From NCBI GenBank assembly GCA_016185125.1, contig JACPOC010000025.1, positions 1 to 64,000 on the forward strand: a stretch of DNA of 64,000 nucleotides. Direction: 5' to 3'. Of the stretch, positions 1 to 9,379 are shown piece after piece. A program made the position numbers and the translations under genes. Each line of letters starts with the position of its first letter. Position 1 is the first letter of the stretch. The DNA is from Bacteroidota bacterium (GTDB lineage Bacteria; Bacteroidota; Bacteroidia; B-17B0; Aurantibacillaceae). The notes below the pieces were generated by a model. The model was not told where the DNA came from. It saw only the letters and a program-made list of their open reading frames with translations, and made no database searches.

Positions 1-1
1 A

Positions 2-49
2 CAAGATGTCAAAGAACAGTTAAGTACGTCGAAATACCGCACCGTTTGA
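2..49 (+). CDS. C-terminal end of an upstream gene (partial)
   Basis: The window opens inside an open frame that reads QDVKEQLSTSKYRTV and stops at TGA (47-49). Of the three plus frames this is the one whose stop lies just before the strong terminator at 57-85, which suggests a real gene end. The other two frames either stop earlier or run through the hairpin. Fifteen residues are too few to name a product. Confidence 0.5.
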   Translation, partial: QDVKEQLSTSKYRTV

Positions 50-56
50 GACACCT

Positions 57-85
57 AATGAGGCAGCCACAAGGCTGCCTTCATT
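57..85 (+). terminator. Intrinsic terminator of the upstream gene
   Basis: A GC-rich hairpin with arms GGCAGCC (62-68) and GGCTGCC (73-79) and an ACAA loop is extended by AATGA/TCATT pairing and followed by GTTTT. It begins 8 bp after the stop at 49, as expected for a Rho-independent terminator reading left to right. Confidence 0.75.
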
Positions 86-202
86 GTTTTAATAAGTTTT
101 AAAGCTTTATAAAATTAATGTCTCGGGGCAAACTTAAAAAAAAGTTAAGCCGCAAGAATAAAAAAAGAATTTATTGTTAAATATTAAAGAAACAGCTTAA
201 AA

Positions 203-224
203 ACTACGGTTTACCGTAGTAAAC
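203..224. other. Overlapping inverted repeats in the intergenic gap
   Basis: Two palindromes overlap: ACTACGGT-TT-ACCGTAGT (203-220) and GTTTAC-CGTA-GTAAAC (209-224). They lie about 70 bp beyond the 3' end of the minus-strand adhesin gene and are not followed by a clear T-run on either strand, so a terminator is not obvious. A protein-binding site or an RNA hairpin are both possible. No function is assigned. Confidence 0.35.
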
Positions 225-293
225 TCAAGGACTTAATTGGATATTAAGAGGCAAAAAAAGCATAGCACATCAAGAGTGTGGGGAAAGTGTAGC

Positions 294-3200
294 CTATCGC
301 GTTAAAGTTACATGCCCCGTTTTTGCATGGAACTTTCCGTCCAGTCCTTTATATTTTACTTTGTAAACGTATACATCGTTTTTACACAAGGTTCCTTTGT
401 AAATACCGTTCCACCCTATTTTTTGATCGCCACTGGTGAAAAGTTTTTCGCCCCAGCGATCATAGATTTCCATATTCACATCTGAAATTGAATATCCGTA
501 AACCAAAAATACATCATTCAATCCATCGTCATTCGGGGTAAATGCATTTGGAATATACACTCCAAAATCAATTGTTACATCAATACAAACTTCATCCTTA
601 GCTTTACAGCCAAATTCGTTTATAGATTCAATAACATAACATCCCGAACGAGTGGCCTTAATCTTGGAATCCGGACAAACAGTACACAAAATATTTTCAC
701 CTTCCAGCCAGGTTAATGTTCCTGTGCCGGTTGCGTTAAGAAACATGGGTTCATCTAAATTATAAATGGTGTCTCTTCCGGCATTTACCTTAGGAAGAGG
801 ATTTACAATTACTGCCACCGTTGCATCCGTTCCGCAATAAACATTGTTAGCTACATGCACAGTATAAATAGTGGTAACAGTTGGGCCTGCCGTTACAGCT
901 TGAGTATTTGTATGATTTAATGCATACGAAGGCGTCCAACTGTAAGAATTACCTCCACCTGCCAATAAAGAAGCCCGGGCACCTAAACAAATAACCTGAT
1001 TATTGCTAACTGAAGGAGTAACCTGGGGCACTACTAAAATGGGCATTTGCTGAGTTACCGAACAAATTACCGAACCCGAAAAATTATAACTGACTATAGT
1101 GTAAGTTGTATTTACCGAAGGAGAAACAGTTACCAATGGCGCAGAAGTGGAAGTGATGGCGTAAGCCGGGCTCCAGATATACGCCTGTGCGCCGGATGCG
1201 TTTATGGTGGTTGAGTTTCCGTAGCATATCTCTTGATTAGGTGAACTAAGTCCGGGATTAGGATAAGGTATAACGCCAACCGTTACGGTGGTTACTCCTG
1301 TGCAAAATGAATTATTTCCTAAAATGGTATATACAGTTGTTACATTCGGCGTTGCAATTACAACCCCGCCGGAAGTTGTATTTAAACCGGAAGAAGGCGT
1401 CCATGAATAATTATTTGCTCCGTTGGCAATCAAACTAACAGATAAACCTTGACAAACATCTTTATTGGCGCATGTTAAAACAGGGTTAGTAATAAACGTT
1501 ACCGTTTTAACCGCAGTGGCTGTGCAGGTGTTTACGTCTAAAGCAATTATTGAATAACTATAAGTTCCGCCGGTAGTTTCAGCCATGGATGCAGTTGACC
1601 CCGTAGTGCCTGTAGACCATGAATAGGAATATGCCGAACCCGTGCCCCCTGTTGCGAGGCCTGTAAAATTAATTGAACTTCCTACGCAAACCTGAGTGGT
1701 ATTGGTTGAAATGGTTACAGACACATTAGGTGGCTGAATGATGGTAGTAGTGCCGGTAAAAATACAACCTATAGCATCTGTTAAGGCGCAAGTATACGTT
1801 CCGGCGCTTAAGCTGGAACTTTGAGCCGTGTTTTGAACAGGGTTGGTAGACCAGGTATAGGTATAAGGCGAGGTGTTGGCAATAGGCACAGCACTAACAC
1901 TGGCCGTTCCGTTAGAGCCATTGTTACAAGTTACAGATGTATTAGAAAGAGTTAAGAACGCTTGAGCAGGCTGGGCAATGGAAGTTGTAGCTGAGTATGT
2001 ACAACCCATGGCATCGGTTACTGCACAGGAATAGCTGCCTGCAACTAAACCCGAAGCCTGAACCGCATTTTGTACGGGCATGGTTGACCAGGTGTATGTA
2101 TATGGAGCCGTAGAAGTTCCGGTAATAGAACTAACTGTGGCTGTGCCATTAGACCCATTATAACAACTAACAGAAGCGCTTGAGATAACCGGAGTGAAAG
2201 AACTTGGCACAGTTACCTGCACTGTTCCGGTACCAATACAGGCCGGAGAATTAACCATTAAAGTATATACACCACTGGATGCAGTTGGCACAACTTGATT
2301 GGGAGTAGTAGAAGTAAAGCCTCCGGGACCCGTCCACGAATACGTTAATGGTGTAGTGGAAAATCCGGCGGTAGCCCCAAGGTTAAGAGTAGTTGAAATA
2401 CCGGTCGAGGTACAAGAGCTGCTTGCTACCGCCGTTACACTGCATACACAGTTTACATTAAATGTTTGTGAATTTACAGGGCCACAGGGTGCGTTTATTT
2501 GAGTAAATAATGTGTAGTTACCATTGGAAAGATTGGTAGCTGTATTAGTAAGTAAAGCCGAGTTTTGTGTTGTGCTTACTACAATGCCGCTTGAGTTTGT
2601 CCAGGAATAAGACACAATAGGGCTTGGAATGTTAGTTGTCATAGAAGCGATGGCCGAACCATTGCTGTTTCCCACACAAATAGGGGTTACAGATAGCTGA
2701 TTGATGGTGCAGGTTAGGCTGTTAATAGCCGAATAAATTCCGCCGAACCCGCTGCCGCTTGCATAAAGTTCGTTGGTAGCATCATAATATTTTATATCAA
2801 AAACATAATTATTAGGTGTAGTTGCACCTGTGGGAATTGTGCCGTTAGGTGTAAAAGTTGTTCCATTAAAATTAAAACAGCGAATTACGCCATTACCTCC
2901 AAGGTAAAGATTATCACAAGCGTCAACCGCAATACCGCCTTGTTGTTTTACCTGTTGACCGGGTATAATAGTAAAACCTATTTTTGCGCCTGTAACTTTG
3001 TTATAGGCTGCTAAATTTACTCCATCATAATAATAAAGGTAATTGGCACTTGCGGCCAGAGCATTATAACCATTGGAATAATTTCCGAAAGGCATTCCCC
3101 CGCCAATATAAGATTTGTTATCCGCTTCATTTAAGGTTGAATATGTACTTGGCTGCAACCAAACATTTCCATTAAAAGCTGCGTTAACACGCATTAATTT

Positions 3201-4532
3201 GTTATTAAGTAAACTCGTAAAGCTACTAGCAAATATAAAGAAAACATTTCCGGCAGGATCTATAGCATGTGATGCAATATCCTGTCCCGCAGAAGAGTTT
3301 CCTGAAAAATTTTGAGCTACGATATTTCCGGTTGTTTGATTGAGAATGCCGGCAGAGGGATTACTTGTAACTGAGCCGCCTATTCCAAAAACTGTGCCCG
3401 TGTTACAATAAAAACCCATATCCCATAATTCGTTCCAGTTAGGATTTCCGTTACTGATCATATTATCATAGATGCCGTTTGCATCAATTCTTACAATTCT
3501 TGTTCCTACAGCGCTATTAAATCCTTCTCCCATAAAAGATTTTCCGCTGAATTTATCTACTAAAAAATTACCAACATATTGGTTAGAAGGCAGGCTTCCT
3601 GCTGAATTCCAATTTTGAGAAGGAACCAAGCCTCCAAAAGTCCACAGCATAGTTCCTGCAGGTGAGTATTTGGTTATGACAAAAGGGCTGCTGCCTCCGT
3701 ACACAAAAAAGTTTCCTGCATAATCAAAATCAACATCAAAAGCGTAATTATTTGTAGCTAAAGTAACATTGGTAACCCAAGGGTCAATAATTAATTGTTC
3801 GTTTGAATTATAGCCATTAATAAGGTTAAAGCCAATTAAATCATCATTTAAAGTAAAGCCGGATGCTACAGAAACATTGCTCTGAAAACTTTCGGGAGCG
3901 TGCTCAATAATATCTTTAAGAGGAGTTCTGATAATTACATTTCCTTTCTTCAAAGAAATACCTTTAACAGCGCCGGAATATTTTATTTTAATATCGGCAG
4001 GGTTAGCACCAGGATTAAGAATTACATTGTATTTAATGCCATAATCTTTATCATTGGTAAAAACATATTCAATATCAATATTATTATAAACATTTTTATA
4101 GGTTATCTTTTTATAGCAATCAGATTTAAGTTCTTTATCTCCAAAAGAATGGTACCAGCTTTGTTTTTCGCTCTCTATAATGGCAATATTTGGATTAGAA
4201 TTTTCCCAAGACACATTCACGTAAAAGTTATCAATTGGCTTCACGTTAATTTTTTTTCCGTGCTCCAATTCTTCCTTTTGATGTTCGGTAAGTGGGTACT
4301 TTTTTTGAATAAGATAGGTTAAGCCCGTAGAAGTAAAAAATATTTGTTCTTCGCCGTTTACATAGCCGTATTGAATTTTATTTCCTTCGGGAATATCTGA
4401 ATTAAACTGCCCGTTGTTTTTTATAAAAACTCTTCTTCCAAAAATATCTCCAGAAGAAACAAATTTTCTATTTTGTGCAATTGATATAAATTGACAAAAG
4501 ATGAGCGTAAAACCAATAATAATTCTTTTCAT
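294..4532 (-). CDS. Large secreted adhesin-like protein with SprB repeats and type B T9SS sorting domain
   Basis: 1412 residues. The N-terminus (MKRIIIGFTLIFCQF...AQ) is a signal peptide. Residues about 30-250 begin FIKNNGQFNSDIPEGN, which resembles the DUF7948 domain that opens many Bacteroidota surface proteins. A middle region carries propeller-like repeats. Two SprB-type repeats (about 785-930) share SNGTA, PYTYTWST and a final QP. Three Ig-like repeats follow with a CxG...YxWTP core. The last 90 residues (PNAFTPNDDGLNDVF, then IYDRWGEKLF and GWNGIYKG) form the CHU_C/gliding-type T9SS sorting domain (type B). The protein should be exported by the SprA channel encoded at 28-36 kb and displayed on the cell surface. 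SprB repeats are known from a gliding adhesin of Flavobacterium, but motility here is only an inference. The gene stands alone. Confidence 0.85.
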   Translation of the reverse strand: MKRIIIGFTLIFCQFISIAQNRKFVSSGDIFGRRVFIKNNGQFNSDIPEGNKIQYGYVNGEEQIFFTSTGLTYLIQKKYPLTEHQKEELEHGKKINVKPIDNFYVNVSWENSNPNIAIIESEKQSWYHSFGDKELKSDCYKKITYKNVYNNIDIEYVFTNDKDYGIKYNVILNPGANPADIKIKYSGAVKGISLKKGNVIIRTPLKDIIEHAPESFQSNVSVASGFTLNDDLIGFNLINGYNSNEQLIIDPWVTNVTLATNNYAFDVDFDYAGNFFVYGGSSPFVITKYSPAGTMLWTFGGLVPSQNWNSAGSLPSNQYVGNFLVDKFSGKSFMGEGFNSAVGTRIVRIDANGIYDNMISNGNPNWNELWDMGFYCNTGTVFGIGGSVTSNPSAGILNQTTGNIVAQNFSGNSSAGQDIASHAIDPAGNVFFIFASSFTSLLNNKLMRVNAAFNGNVWLQPSTYSTLNEADNKSYIGGGMPFGNYSNGYNALAASANYLYYYDGVNLAAYNKVTGAKIGFTIIPGQQVKQQGGIAVDACDNLYLGGNGVIRCFNFNGTTFTPNGTIPTGATTPNNYVFDIKYYDATNELYASGSGFGGIYSAINSLTCTINQLSVTPICVGNSNGSAIASMTTNIPSPIVSYSWTNSSGIVVSTTQNSALLTNTATNLSNGNYTLFTQINAPCGPVNSQTFNVNCVCSVTAVASSSCTSTGISTTLNLGATAGFSTTPLTYSWTGPGGFTSTTPNQVVPTASSGVYTLMVNSPACIGTGTVQVTVPSSFTPVISSASVSCYNGSNGTATVSSITGTSTAPYTYTWSTMPVQNAVQASGLVAGSYSCAVTDAMGCTYSATTSIAQPAQAFLTLSNTSVTCNNGSNGTASVSAVPIANTSPYTYTWSTNPVQNTAQSSSLSAGTYTCALTDAIGCIFTGTTTIIQPPNVSVTISTNTTQVCVGSSINFTGLATGGTGSAYSYSWSTGTTGSTASMAETTGGTYSYSIIALDVNTCTATAVKTVTFITNPVLTCANKDVCQGLSVSLIANGANNYSWTPSSGLNTTSGGVVIATPNVTTVYTILGNNSFCTGVTTVTVGVIPYPNPGLSSPNQEICYGNSTTINASGAQAYIWSPAYAITSTSAPLVTVSPSVNTTYTIVSYNFSGSVICSVTQQMPILVVPQVTPSVSNNQVICLGARASLLAGGGNSYSWTPSYALNHTNTQAVTAGPTVTTIYTVHVANNVYCGTDATVAVIVNPLPKVNAGRDTIYNLDEPMFLNATGTGTLTWLEGENILCTVCPDSKIKATRSGCYVIESINEFGCKAKDEVCIDVTIDFGVYIPNAFTPNDDGLNDVFLVYGYSISDVNMEIYDRWGEKLFTSGDQKIGWNGIYKGTLCKNDVYVYKVKYKGLDGKFHAKTGHVTLTR

Positions 4533-4689
4533 ATGTTAATCTAAATTAACAAAAGAATTGCTAAAAAAAAGACCCTTTAATAGTTTAGAAGGTATATTCG
4601 CTCATTTAAACGACCTTTTTAAGAGATTGGACCAAGAATAATGTTAAAAATCAGATAAAATATAAAAATTTTAGGTGAAAAAAAGGCTG

Positions 4690-5064
4690 TTATCGCCATC
4701 CCAAATCATTCATGTCGCGGCGATCTTTTTTGGTTGGGCGGCCGGCACCTTTATTCCGCTTAATATTTACTTCAAAAAAAGCGGCGGCTTGTTTTTCTTC
4801 TTTGGTTTGTACCGGACTATGATCTTTATAAAATTGTTTCGCGGTTTCAAAATTTCCGCGCTTATCAATTAAGCCTGTTACTTCAATTATTTTTTTTAAT
4901 TCGCCAATGGATAGTGTATATAATTCTCCGATTTGAACAAGATGCGAAGGTTTAAAATTAACTTCCTTAAGCTTTATTTTTCCGCCCTTTATTGCTTCAG
5001 AGGCAAGTGTACGAGATTTATACATACGAATGGCCCATAAATAAGTATCGGCTCTTATTTGCAT
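4690..5064 (-). CDS. S4-domain RNA-binding protein, Hsp15 (HslR)-like
   Basis: 124 residues from ATG at 5064. The frame is open further upstream, but the S4 fold begins with MQIRADTYLWAIRMYKSRT, which matches the RLDKWLWAARFYKTR start of Hsp15 relatives, and this ATG overlaps the stop of the preceding gene as TAATG. The S4 region (residues 1-60) is followed by ELKKIIEVTGLIDKRG and a basic tail, GRPTKKDRRDMNDL, typical of the family. Hsp15 recognises free 50S subunits with a stalled nascent chain. That role is known for E. coli and inferred here. It is the last gene of a three-gene unit whose other members are exported proteins, an odd partnership. Confidence 0.85.
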   Translation of the reverse strand: MQIRADTYLWAIRMYKSRTLASEAIKGGKIKLKEVNFKPSHLVQIGELYTLSIGELKKIIEVTGLIDKRGNFETAKQFYKDHSPVQTKEEKQAAAFFEVNIKRNKGAGRPTKKDRRDMNDLGWR

Positions 5065-5663
5065 TACCGGTTTACTATAAACTTGGCAGAGTACACCTGC
5101 GTTCCATCGGTTAACCAAAGAACATATAAGCCATTTGCAAGATCATAAACATTCAGCATACCCGTATCCTTCACGGTAGTAACATCCAATTGTTTTAGGG
5201 GTTTGCCAAACTGATTATATAAAAAACCAATTACTCTTATGTTTGAAACATTAAATAATTTCATGCTAAGTACATCATAATTATACACCACGGGGTTAGG
5301 ATATACCAACATTTTAATTTTAGGCTGATTAGAAACATAAATACGATTTACGGGCGTAGTTTCTACCGGAATTAGTTCCACCTTGTAATAATTTACCTGA
5401 TTAAGGGCAGGGGAAGAATGCGTATAGCTGATATCCTGATTAACATTTTGATCGCCAACTATTCCCGTAAAATTATAAATTTGACTAAAATTAACAGAAT
5501 CAATGCTGTGATAAATGGTGTATCCGCTGCATTGCGGCCCTTTAACAACAGTAAATCTGATGCCTACACTGTTTCCGGCAACAAACGTATTGAAATTTTG
5601 AATGCGCTGCGAATAACTTCGGAGCGAAATTATAAGTAGAGTTATAAATAATATTTTTTTCAT
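5064..5663 (-). CDS. Small secreted protein with probable type A T9SS sorting domain
   Basis: 199 residues from ATG at 5663, which overlaps the stop of the upstream gene as TAATG. A start six codons upstream is possible but would add an unneeded MDNKRI before the signal peptide MKKILFITLLIISLRSYSQ. Residues about 25-110 look like a single beta-sandwich (YTIYHSIDSVNFSQIYNFTG). The C-terminal 75 residues, from MLVYPNPVV through NGLYVLWLTDG to AKFIVNR, have the YPNP...GxY.L pattern of type A sorting domains. The function of the N-terminal part is unknown. The gene sits between the BNR protein and the S4 protein and overlaps both by one base. Confidence 0.7.
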   Translation of the reverse strand: MKKILFITLLIISLRSYSQRIQNFNTFVAGNSVGIRFTVVKGPQCSGYTIYHSIDSVNFSQIYNFTGIVGDQNVNQDISYTHSSPALNQVNYYKVELIPVETTPVNRIYVSNQPKIKMLVYPNPVVYNYDVLSMKLFNVSNIRVIGFLYNQFGKPLKQLDVTTVKDTGMLNVYDLANGLYVLWLTDGTQVYSAKFIVNR

Positions 5664-7225
5664 TATTCTTTTATTATCCAAGTGAAACTGCTTTTATTGT
5701 TGTAGTACAAAGTTACTATGTAAGAATCTTTTAGCAACTCTAAATCTTTGGTTTTAATTTGAAGTGTGTTTTTACCGGTTTTAAATTTTTTATTTTTAAT
5801 TATTACTTTTTCAAATCCCGCTTCAAGAGGCTTGGTTATTACAGCCGTTATTTCAACATCTTTTTTTGCATTAAATTTTATATTAATCTCTTCAGAAAAA
5901 TTAAACGTTTTTTCCAATTCAATTTCATTTTCTCCTTCCGTATAATTCTGAAGACTTTTTTCATCAATAATGGCCGTGTAAACGTTAAGTTCTTTTTTCT
6001 TATCACGCTGCATCCATATTGGCCTTACTGTGCTATTAACAACGCTTATACCCAGATAATTGCCAAACGTTTCATCTTTATTTGGCTTAAACGGTTTATT
6101 ATTAATTTTATAATAATCGAATTTTTGTCCGCCGTTTTTACTAAGAGCTAAATAAACATCCGTTAATCCATTTTCAAAATAATTTTTTTGATCGTAATAC
6201 AAAATATATAAATAACCGTTACTTTGATCAATGGTCATACAGGGCATAAATTGTTCTTTATGATTTGGATGATAGGTAACAAGGATGGGTTCGCTCCAAT
6301 TCTCCCCTTTATCATCACTGTAAATTAAAAATACATCTTTATTTTTTTCACCATTTTTTTCATCGCTCCAGCTAATGTATATTCTTCCCCGATGCGCGCT
6401 TTTACTCAGATCGCAAAACGTAAAGGGCAAACCATTTGCTTTATGAGTTCCATTTACTTTATAATCCCATCCGTTTTTTTGCGGAACAATAATTTTTTCT
6501 TTCGGCAGCCAGGTTGCACCGTCGTTCCAAGATTTTTGAAAAACAATACCTTGCGCCCCAGCCCAAGCAACGTACACATCTCCATCAGGGCCCACACATG
6601 GCACGGCGCCCATTAACGTACTGTCGCTATTACTGCAGTTTCCCGGAAGTAAACTTATTTTTTTTGGATCGGACCAACGCTTACCTCCATCTGTTGATTT
6701 CGAATAGCGAATAATGGAAGAATCTTTTATTAAGTTACTTTCAAATTTATTAAACTGCGTCCATGTTGCATGAAATACATTTGTTTTGGGATCTACATTT
6801 ACAAAATGCCTGTACTGAACTTTTTTTTCGTTCTTTCCAAAATCTTCGCAATTACTATACGTTTTCCCAAAATCATCTGACTTATTTAAAATAACGCGAT
6901 CTACCCAACTGCCATCCGTAAGCACGTTTGGATTTAAATAGGCGAGGTCGGTAAAAAAAGCTTTTTGCGCCGTATCCCAAAAAACCATAGGCTCTCCGAA
7001 TAAATTATAAGCTTCGCAAATACTACCATTTTTTTTCCAGGAAAGTCCCGAATCCTCGCTAAAATAAGCATTTGCCATTCCCGCCCCTGCTATCATTTGC
7101 TTTGTGTTTTTAGGATTAATAGCTATGGAAACACCTTTTGCCTCAAGCTGGCTGCTGATAAGAATATTTGCAAACTGAGAAAAGCCCACATTTGTAATAA
7201 ATATAAATATCAAGCTTAATTTCAT
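5663..7225 (-). CDS. Exported BNR/Asp-box beta-propeller (sialidase-like fold) protein
   Basis: 520 residues with a signal peptide MKLSLIFIFITNVGFSQ. At least five Asp boxes of the form SxDxGxxW are visible: SEDSGLSWKK, SDDFGKTYS, STDGGKRWSDP, WNDGATWLP and SDDKGENWSEP. These mark a six-bladed propeller like that of sialidases. The arginine triad and nucleophile tyrosine of true sialidases are not obvious, so enzymatic activity is unproven. The last 100 residues form a separate beta-rich domain ending TLYYNNKSSFTWIIKE, and no standard T9SS sorting motif is clear. It is the first gene of a coupled unit with the two downstream genes. Confidence 0.75.
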   Translation of the reverse strand: MKLSLIFIFITNVGFSQFANILISSQLEAKGVSIAINPKNTKQMIAGAGMANAYFSEDSGLSWKKNGSICEAYNLFGEPMVFWDTAQKAFFTDLAYLNPNVLTDGSWVDRVILNKSDDFGKTYSNCEDFGKNEKKVQYRHFVNVDPKTNVFHATWTQFNKFESNLIKDSSIIRYSKSTDGGKRWSDPKKISLLPGNCSNSDSTLMGAVPCVGPDGDVYVAWAGAQGIVFQKSWNDGATWLPKEKIIVPQKNGWDYKVNGTHKANGLPFTFCDLSKSAHRGRIYISWSDEKNGEKNKDVFLIYSDDKGENWSEPILVTYHPNHKEQFMPCMTIDQSNGYLYILYYDQKNYFENGLTDVYLALSKNGGQKFDYYKINNKPFKPNKDETFGNYLGISVVNSTVRPIWMQRDKKKELNVYTAIIDEKSLQNYTEGENEIELEKTFNFSEEINIKFNAKKDVEITAVITKPLEAGFEKVIIKNKKFKTGKNTLQIKTKDLELLKDSYIVTLYYNNKSSFTWIIKE

Positions 7226-7295
7226 TCATGTAAATTTAGTGAAAAGAAATAGTTATGAATGCTTAAAAAAGCTAAATTAGCTCCTGATTAAATTT

Positions 7296-8693
7296 ATGGA
7301 AAAAACTATTATTAACGCCTATATTGACCAAAACAAGGAGCGAATTTTAAATGAATTGCTTGAACTGTTAAAAATTCCTTCGGTGAGCGCGGACAGTAAA
7401 TACAAGAGCGATGTTTTAAAAACGGCGGAAGCAATTAAGAAACGGATACTGGAAGCAGGCGCCGACAAAGTAGAAGTGTCGCCCACCAAAGGATTTCCGG
7501 TTGTTTACGGAGAAAAAATAATTGACCCTAAAAAACCTACCATTTTAGTTTACGGACATTATGATGTTCAACCTGCGGATCCTTTAAATTTATGGCACTC
7601 TCCGCCCTTTGAACCTGTTATAAAAAAAACCGAGTTACATCCTGACGGAGCCATTTTCGCGCGCGGTTCATGCGATGATAAAGGGCAAATGTATATGCAC
7701 ATAAAAGCATTTGAACTGATGATGAAAACCAACACTTTGCCCTGTAACGTTAAGTTTATGATTGAAGGTGAAGAAGAGGTGGGTTCACCAAGTTTGGGTG
7801 AATGGATTATTAAGAATAAGGAAAAATTAAAAGCGGATGTAATTCTGATTTCAGACACCTCCATAATAGCTAACGATATTCCAAGCATTGATACGGGGCT
7901 TCGCGGGCTCGCTTACATGGAAGTAGAAGTTACAGGTGCTAACCGCGATCTTCACAGCGGTGTATATGGCGGCGGGGTGGCTAATCCCATCAATATTCTT
8001 TGCAAAATGATAGCGGGCTGTCATGATGAAAATAATCACATTACTATTCCAAATTTTTATGCAGATGTGATGGAACTTTCGGCATTAGAACGAAAAGAAT
8101 TAAACAAAGCGCCTTTTAATTTAGAAGCCTATAAAAAAGATCTTGGCATTGAAGACGTTTGGGGCGAAAAAGATTATAACAGCATTGAAAGAACGGGCGT
8201 TAGACCTACCTTAGATGTTAACGGCATTTGGGGAGGATATACCGGAGAAGGTGCTAAAACAGTTTTACCTTCAAAGGCTTTTGCGAAAATCAGCATGCGC
8301 CTTGTTCCTAATCAAAATTCAGAAAAGATTAGTAAAATTTTTCAAAAGCACTTTGAAACTACTGCTCCAAAATCAGTAAAAGTTTCAGTGAAGCCGCATC
8401 ATGGCGGAGAGCCTGTGGTAGTAAGTATTGATAGTCCGGGATACAAAGCAGCCAGTATGGCCATGGAACAAACTTATGGCAAAAAACCAGTGCCAACACG
8501 CGGAGGCGGAAGCATTCCTATTGTAGCTTTATTTAAAGAAGTTTTAGGTCTTGACAGTATTTTGTTTGGCTTTGGTTTAGATACTGATGCTTTGCATTCA
8601 CCCAACGAACATTATGGATTATTTAATTATTACAAAGGTATTGAAACCATACCATTATTTTACAAATATTATACTGAACTAACATCTAAATAA
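7296..8693 (+). CDS. M20-family metallopeptidase / dipeptidase
   Basis: 465 residues, the usual length for M20 dipeptidases of the carnosinase-like group (CNDP/DapE relatives). Metal-binding motifs are visible: VYGHYDVQPADP (HxD, near residue 90), RGSCDDKGQ with the bridging aspartate, and EGEEEVGS with the catalytic/ligand glutamate pair. The dimerisation insert carries GANRDLHSGVYGG, whose histidine reaches the partner active site in this family. The C-terminal ligand histidine is in LHSPNEHYG. It should cleave dipeptides or N-acyl amino acids in the cytoplasm with two divalent metals. The exact substrate cannot be read from sequence. The next gene begins after a one-base gap. Confidence 0.9.
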   Translation: MEKTIINAYIDQNKERILNELLELLKIPSVSADSKYKSDVLKTAEAIKKRILEAGADKVEVSPTKGFPVVYGEKIIDPKKPTILVYGHYDVQPADPLNLWHSPPFEPVIKKTELHPDGAIFARGSCDDKGQMYMHIKAFELMMKTNTLPCNVKFMIEGEEEVGSPSLGEWIIKNKEKLKADVILISDTSIIANDIPSIDTGLRGLAYMEVEVTGANRDLHSGVYGGGVANPINILCKMIAGCHDENNHITIPNFYADVMELSALERKELNKAPFNLEAYKKDLGIEDVWGEKDYNSIERTGVRPTLDVNGIWGGYTGEGAKTVLPSKAFAKISMRLVPNQNSEKISKIFQKHFETTAPKSVKVSVKPHHGGEPVVVSIDSPGYKAASMAMEQTYGKKPVPTRGGGSIPIVALFKEVLGLDSILFGFGLDTDALHSPNEHYGLFNYYKGIETIPLFYKYYTELTSK

Positions 8694-8694
8694 A

Positions 8695-8940
8695 ATGACA
8701 TTAAGCGATTGGATAGGAACTATTGGCGTAACACTTTTATTAATTGCCTTTGCACTGAACATTTCCAAAAAAATGAGCGCAACATCAAAGCCGTATTTGA
8801 TATTGAACATTTTGGGCGCAGGATTAGCGGGCGTGTCGAGCTACATGATTCATTTCTGGCCTTTTGTTGTTCTTGAAAGCGTTTGGGTTATTGCCACCTT
8901 GCTTGCTTTATTTAAGCCCGCTGCAGATGAAAAAGTTTAA
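8695..8940 (+). CDS. Small membrane protein of the CBU_0592-like family
   Basis: 81 residues with three hydrophobic segments (about 7-22, 34-52 and 54-72). The phrases LSDWIGTIGVTLLLIAFALN and YLILNILGAG are typical of the small CBU_0592-like integral membrane proteins, whose function is not known. It starts one base after the dipeptidase stop and overlaps the start of the lipoprotein gene by 14 bp, so the three genes are probably co-transcribed. Confidence 0.75.
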   Translation: MTLSDWIGTIGVTLLLIAFALNISKKMSATSKPYLILNILGAGLAGVSSYMIHFWPFVVLESVWVIATLLALFKPAADEKV

Positions 8941-9379
8941 ACTTCTGTTCCTGATATCAGGGCTTGTTTTATTTATTTCTTGTAAAGATTTTAAAGAATT
9001 GCAGGTAACGGGCGTAAAGGGTTTTAAAATAAATAAAATAGATACAAAAGGAATTGATGCTGATATTTTATTAGGAGTAAAAAATCCAAACTCCATTGGC
9101 TTTTCAGTTTATCGCAGCGAATTTGATGTAGTTTACAATGGCATTAACCTTGGAAAAGCGCGCTCCTCAAAAAGAGTGCATATTGACGGCAATGCTGATA
9201 AAACTTATTCTTTTAATTTAAAAAGCGATTTTAAAGATATAAATCTGATGGACATTATGAAGCTCGTTCAGGGCGGAGGCAATGGCATGGTTCAGGTAAA
9301 GGGAGATTTGAAAGCAGGGAAATTCTGGCTAAAAAAGAAAATCCCGGTTGACGTTAAAGAACGCGCAAAGTTAAATTAA
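8927..9379 (+). CDS. LEA14-like (LEA type 2) lipoprotein
   Basis: 150 residues from ATG at 8927. The frame is open upstream, but this start gives a lipoprotein signal, MKKFKLLFLISGLVLFISC, with Cys19 as the lipidated residue. The body, with IDADILLGVKNPNSIGFSVYRSEFDVVYNGINLG, matches the LEA type 2 / WHy domain: a beta-sandwich with the NPN motif after an alternating hydrophobic stretch. Such lipoproteins are common in Bacteroidota and their role is unknown; in plants the domain belongs to desiccation-related proteins. The gene overlaps the preceding one by 14 bp and ends one base before the convergent yqgE-like gene. Confidence 0.75.
   Translation: MKKFKLLFLISGLVLFISCKDFKELQVTGVKGFKINKIDTKGIDADILLGVKNPNSIGFSVYRSEFDVVYNGINLGKARSSKRVHIDGNADKTYSFNLKSDFKDINLMDIMKLVQGGGNGMVQVKGDLKAGKFWLKKKIPVDVKERAKLN

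Noticed and set aside
3900-4322. Plus-strand frame of 140 residues opposite the adhesin gene
   Set aside because: It mirrors AT-rich coding sequence of the signal-bearing adhesin N-terminal domain; its sequence is low in complexity and lacks a plausible start.
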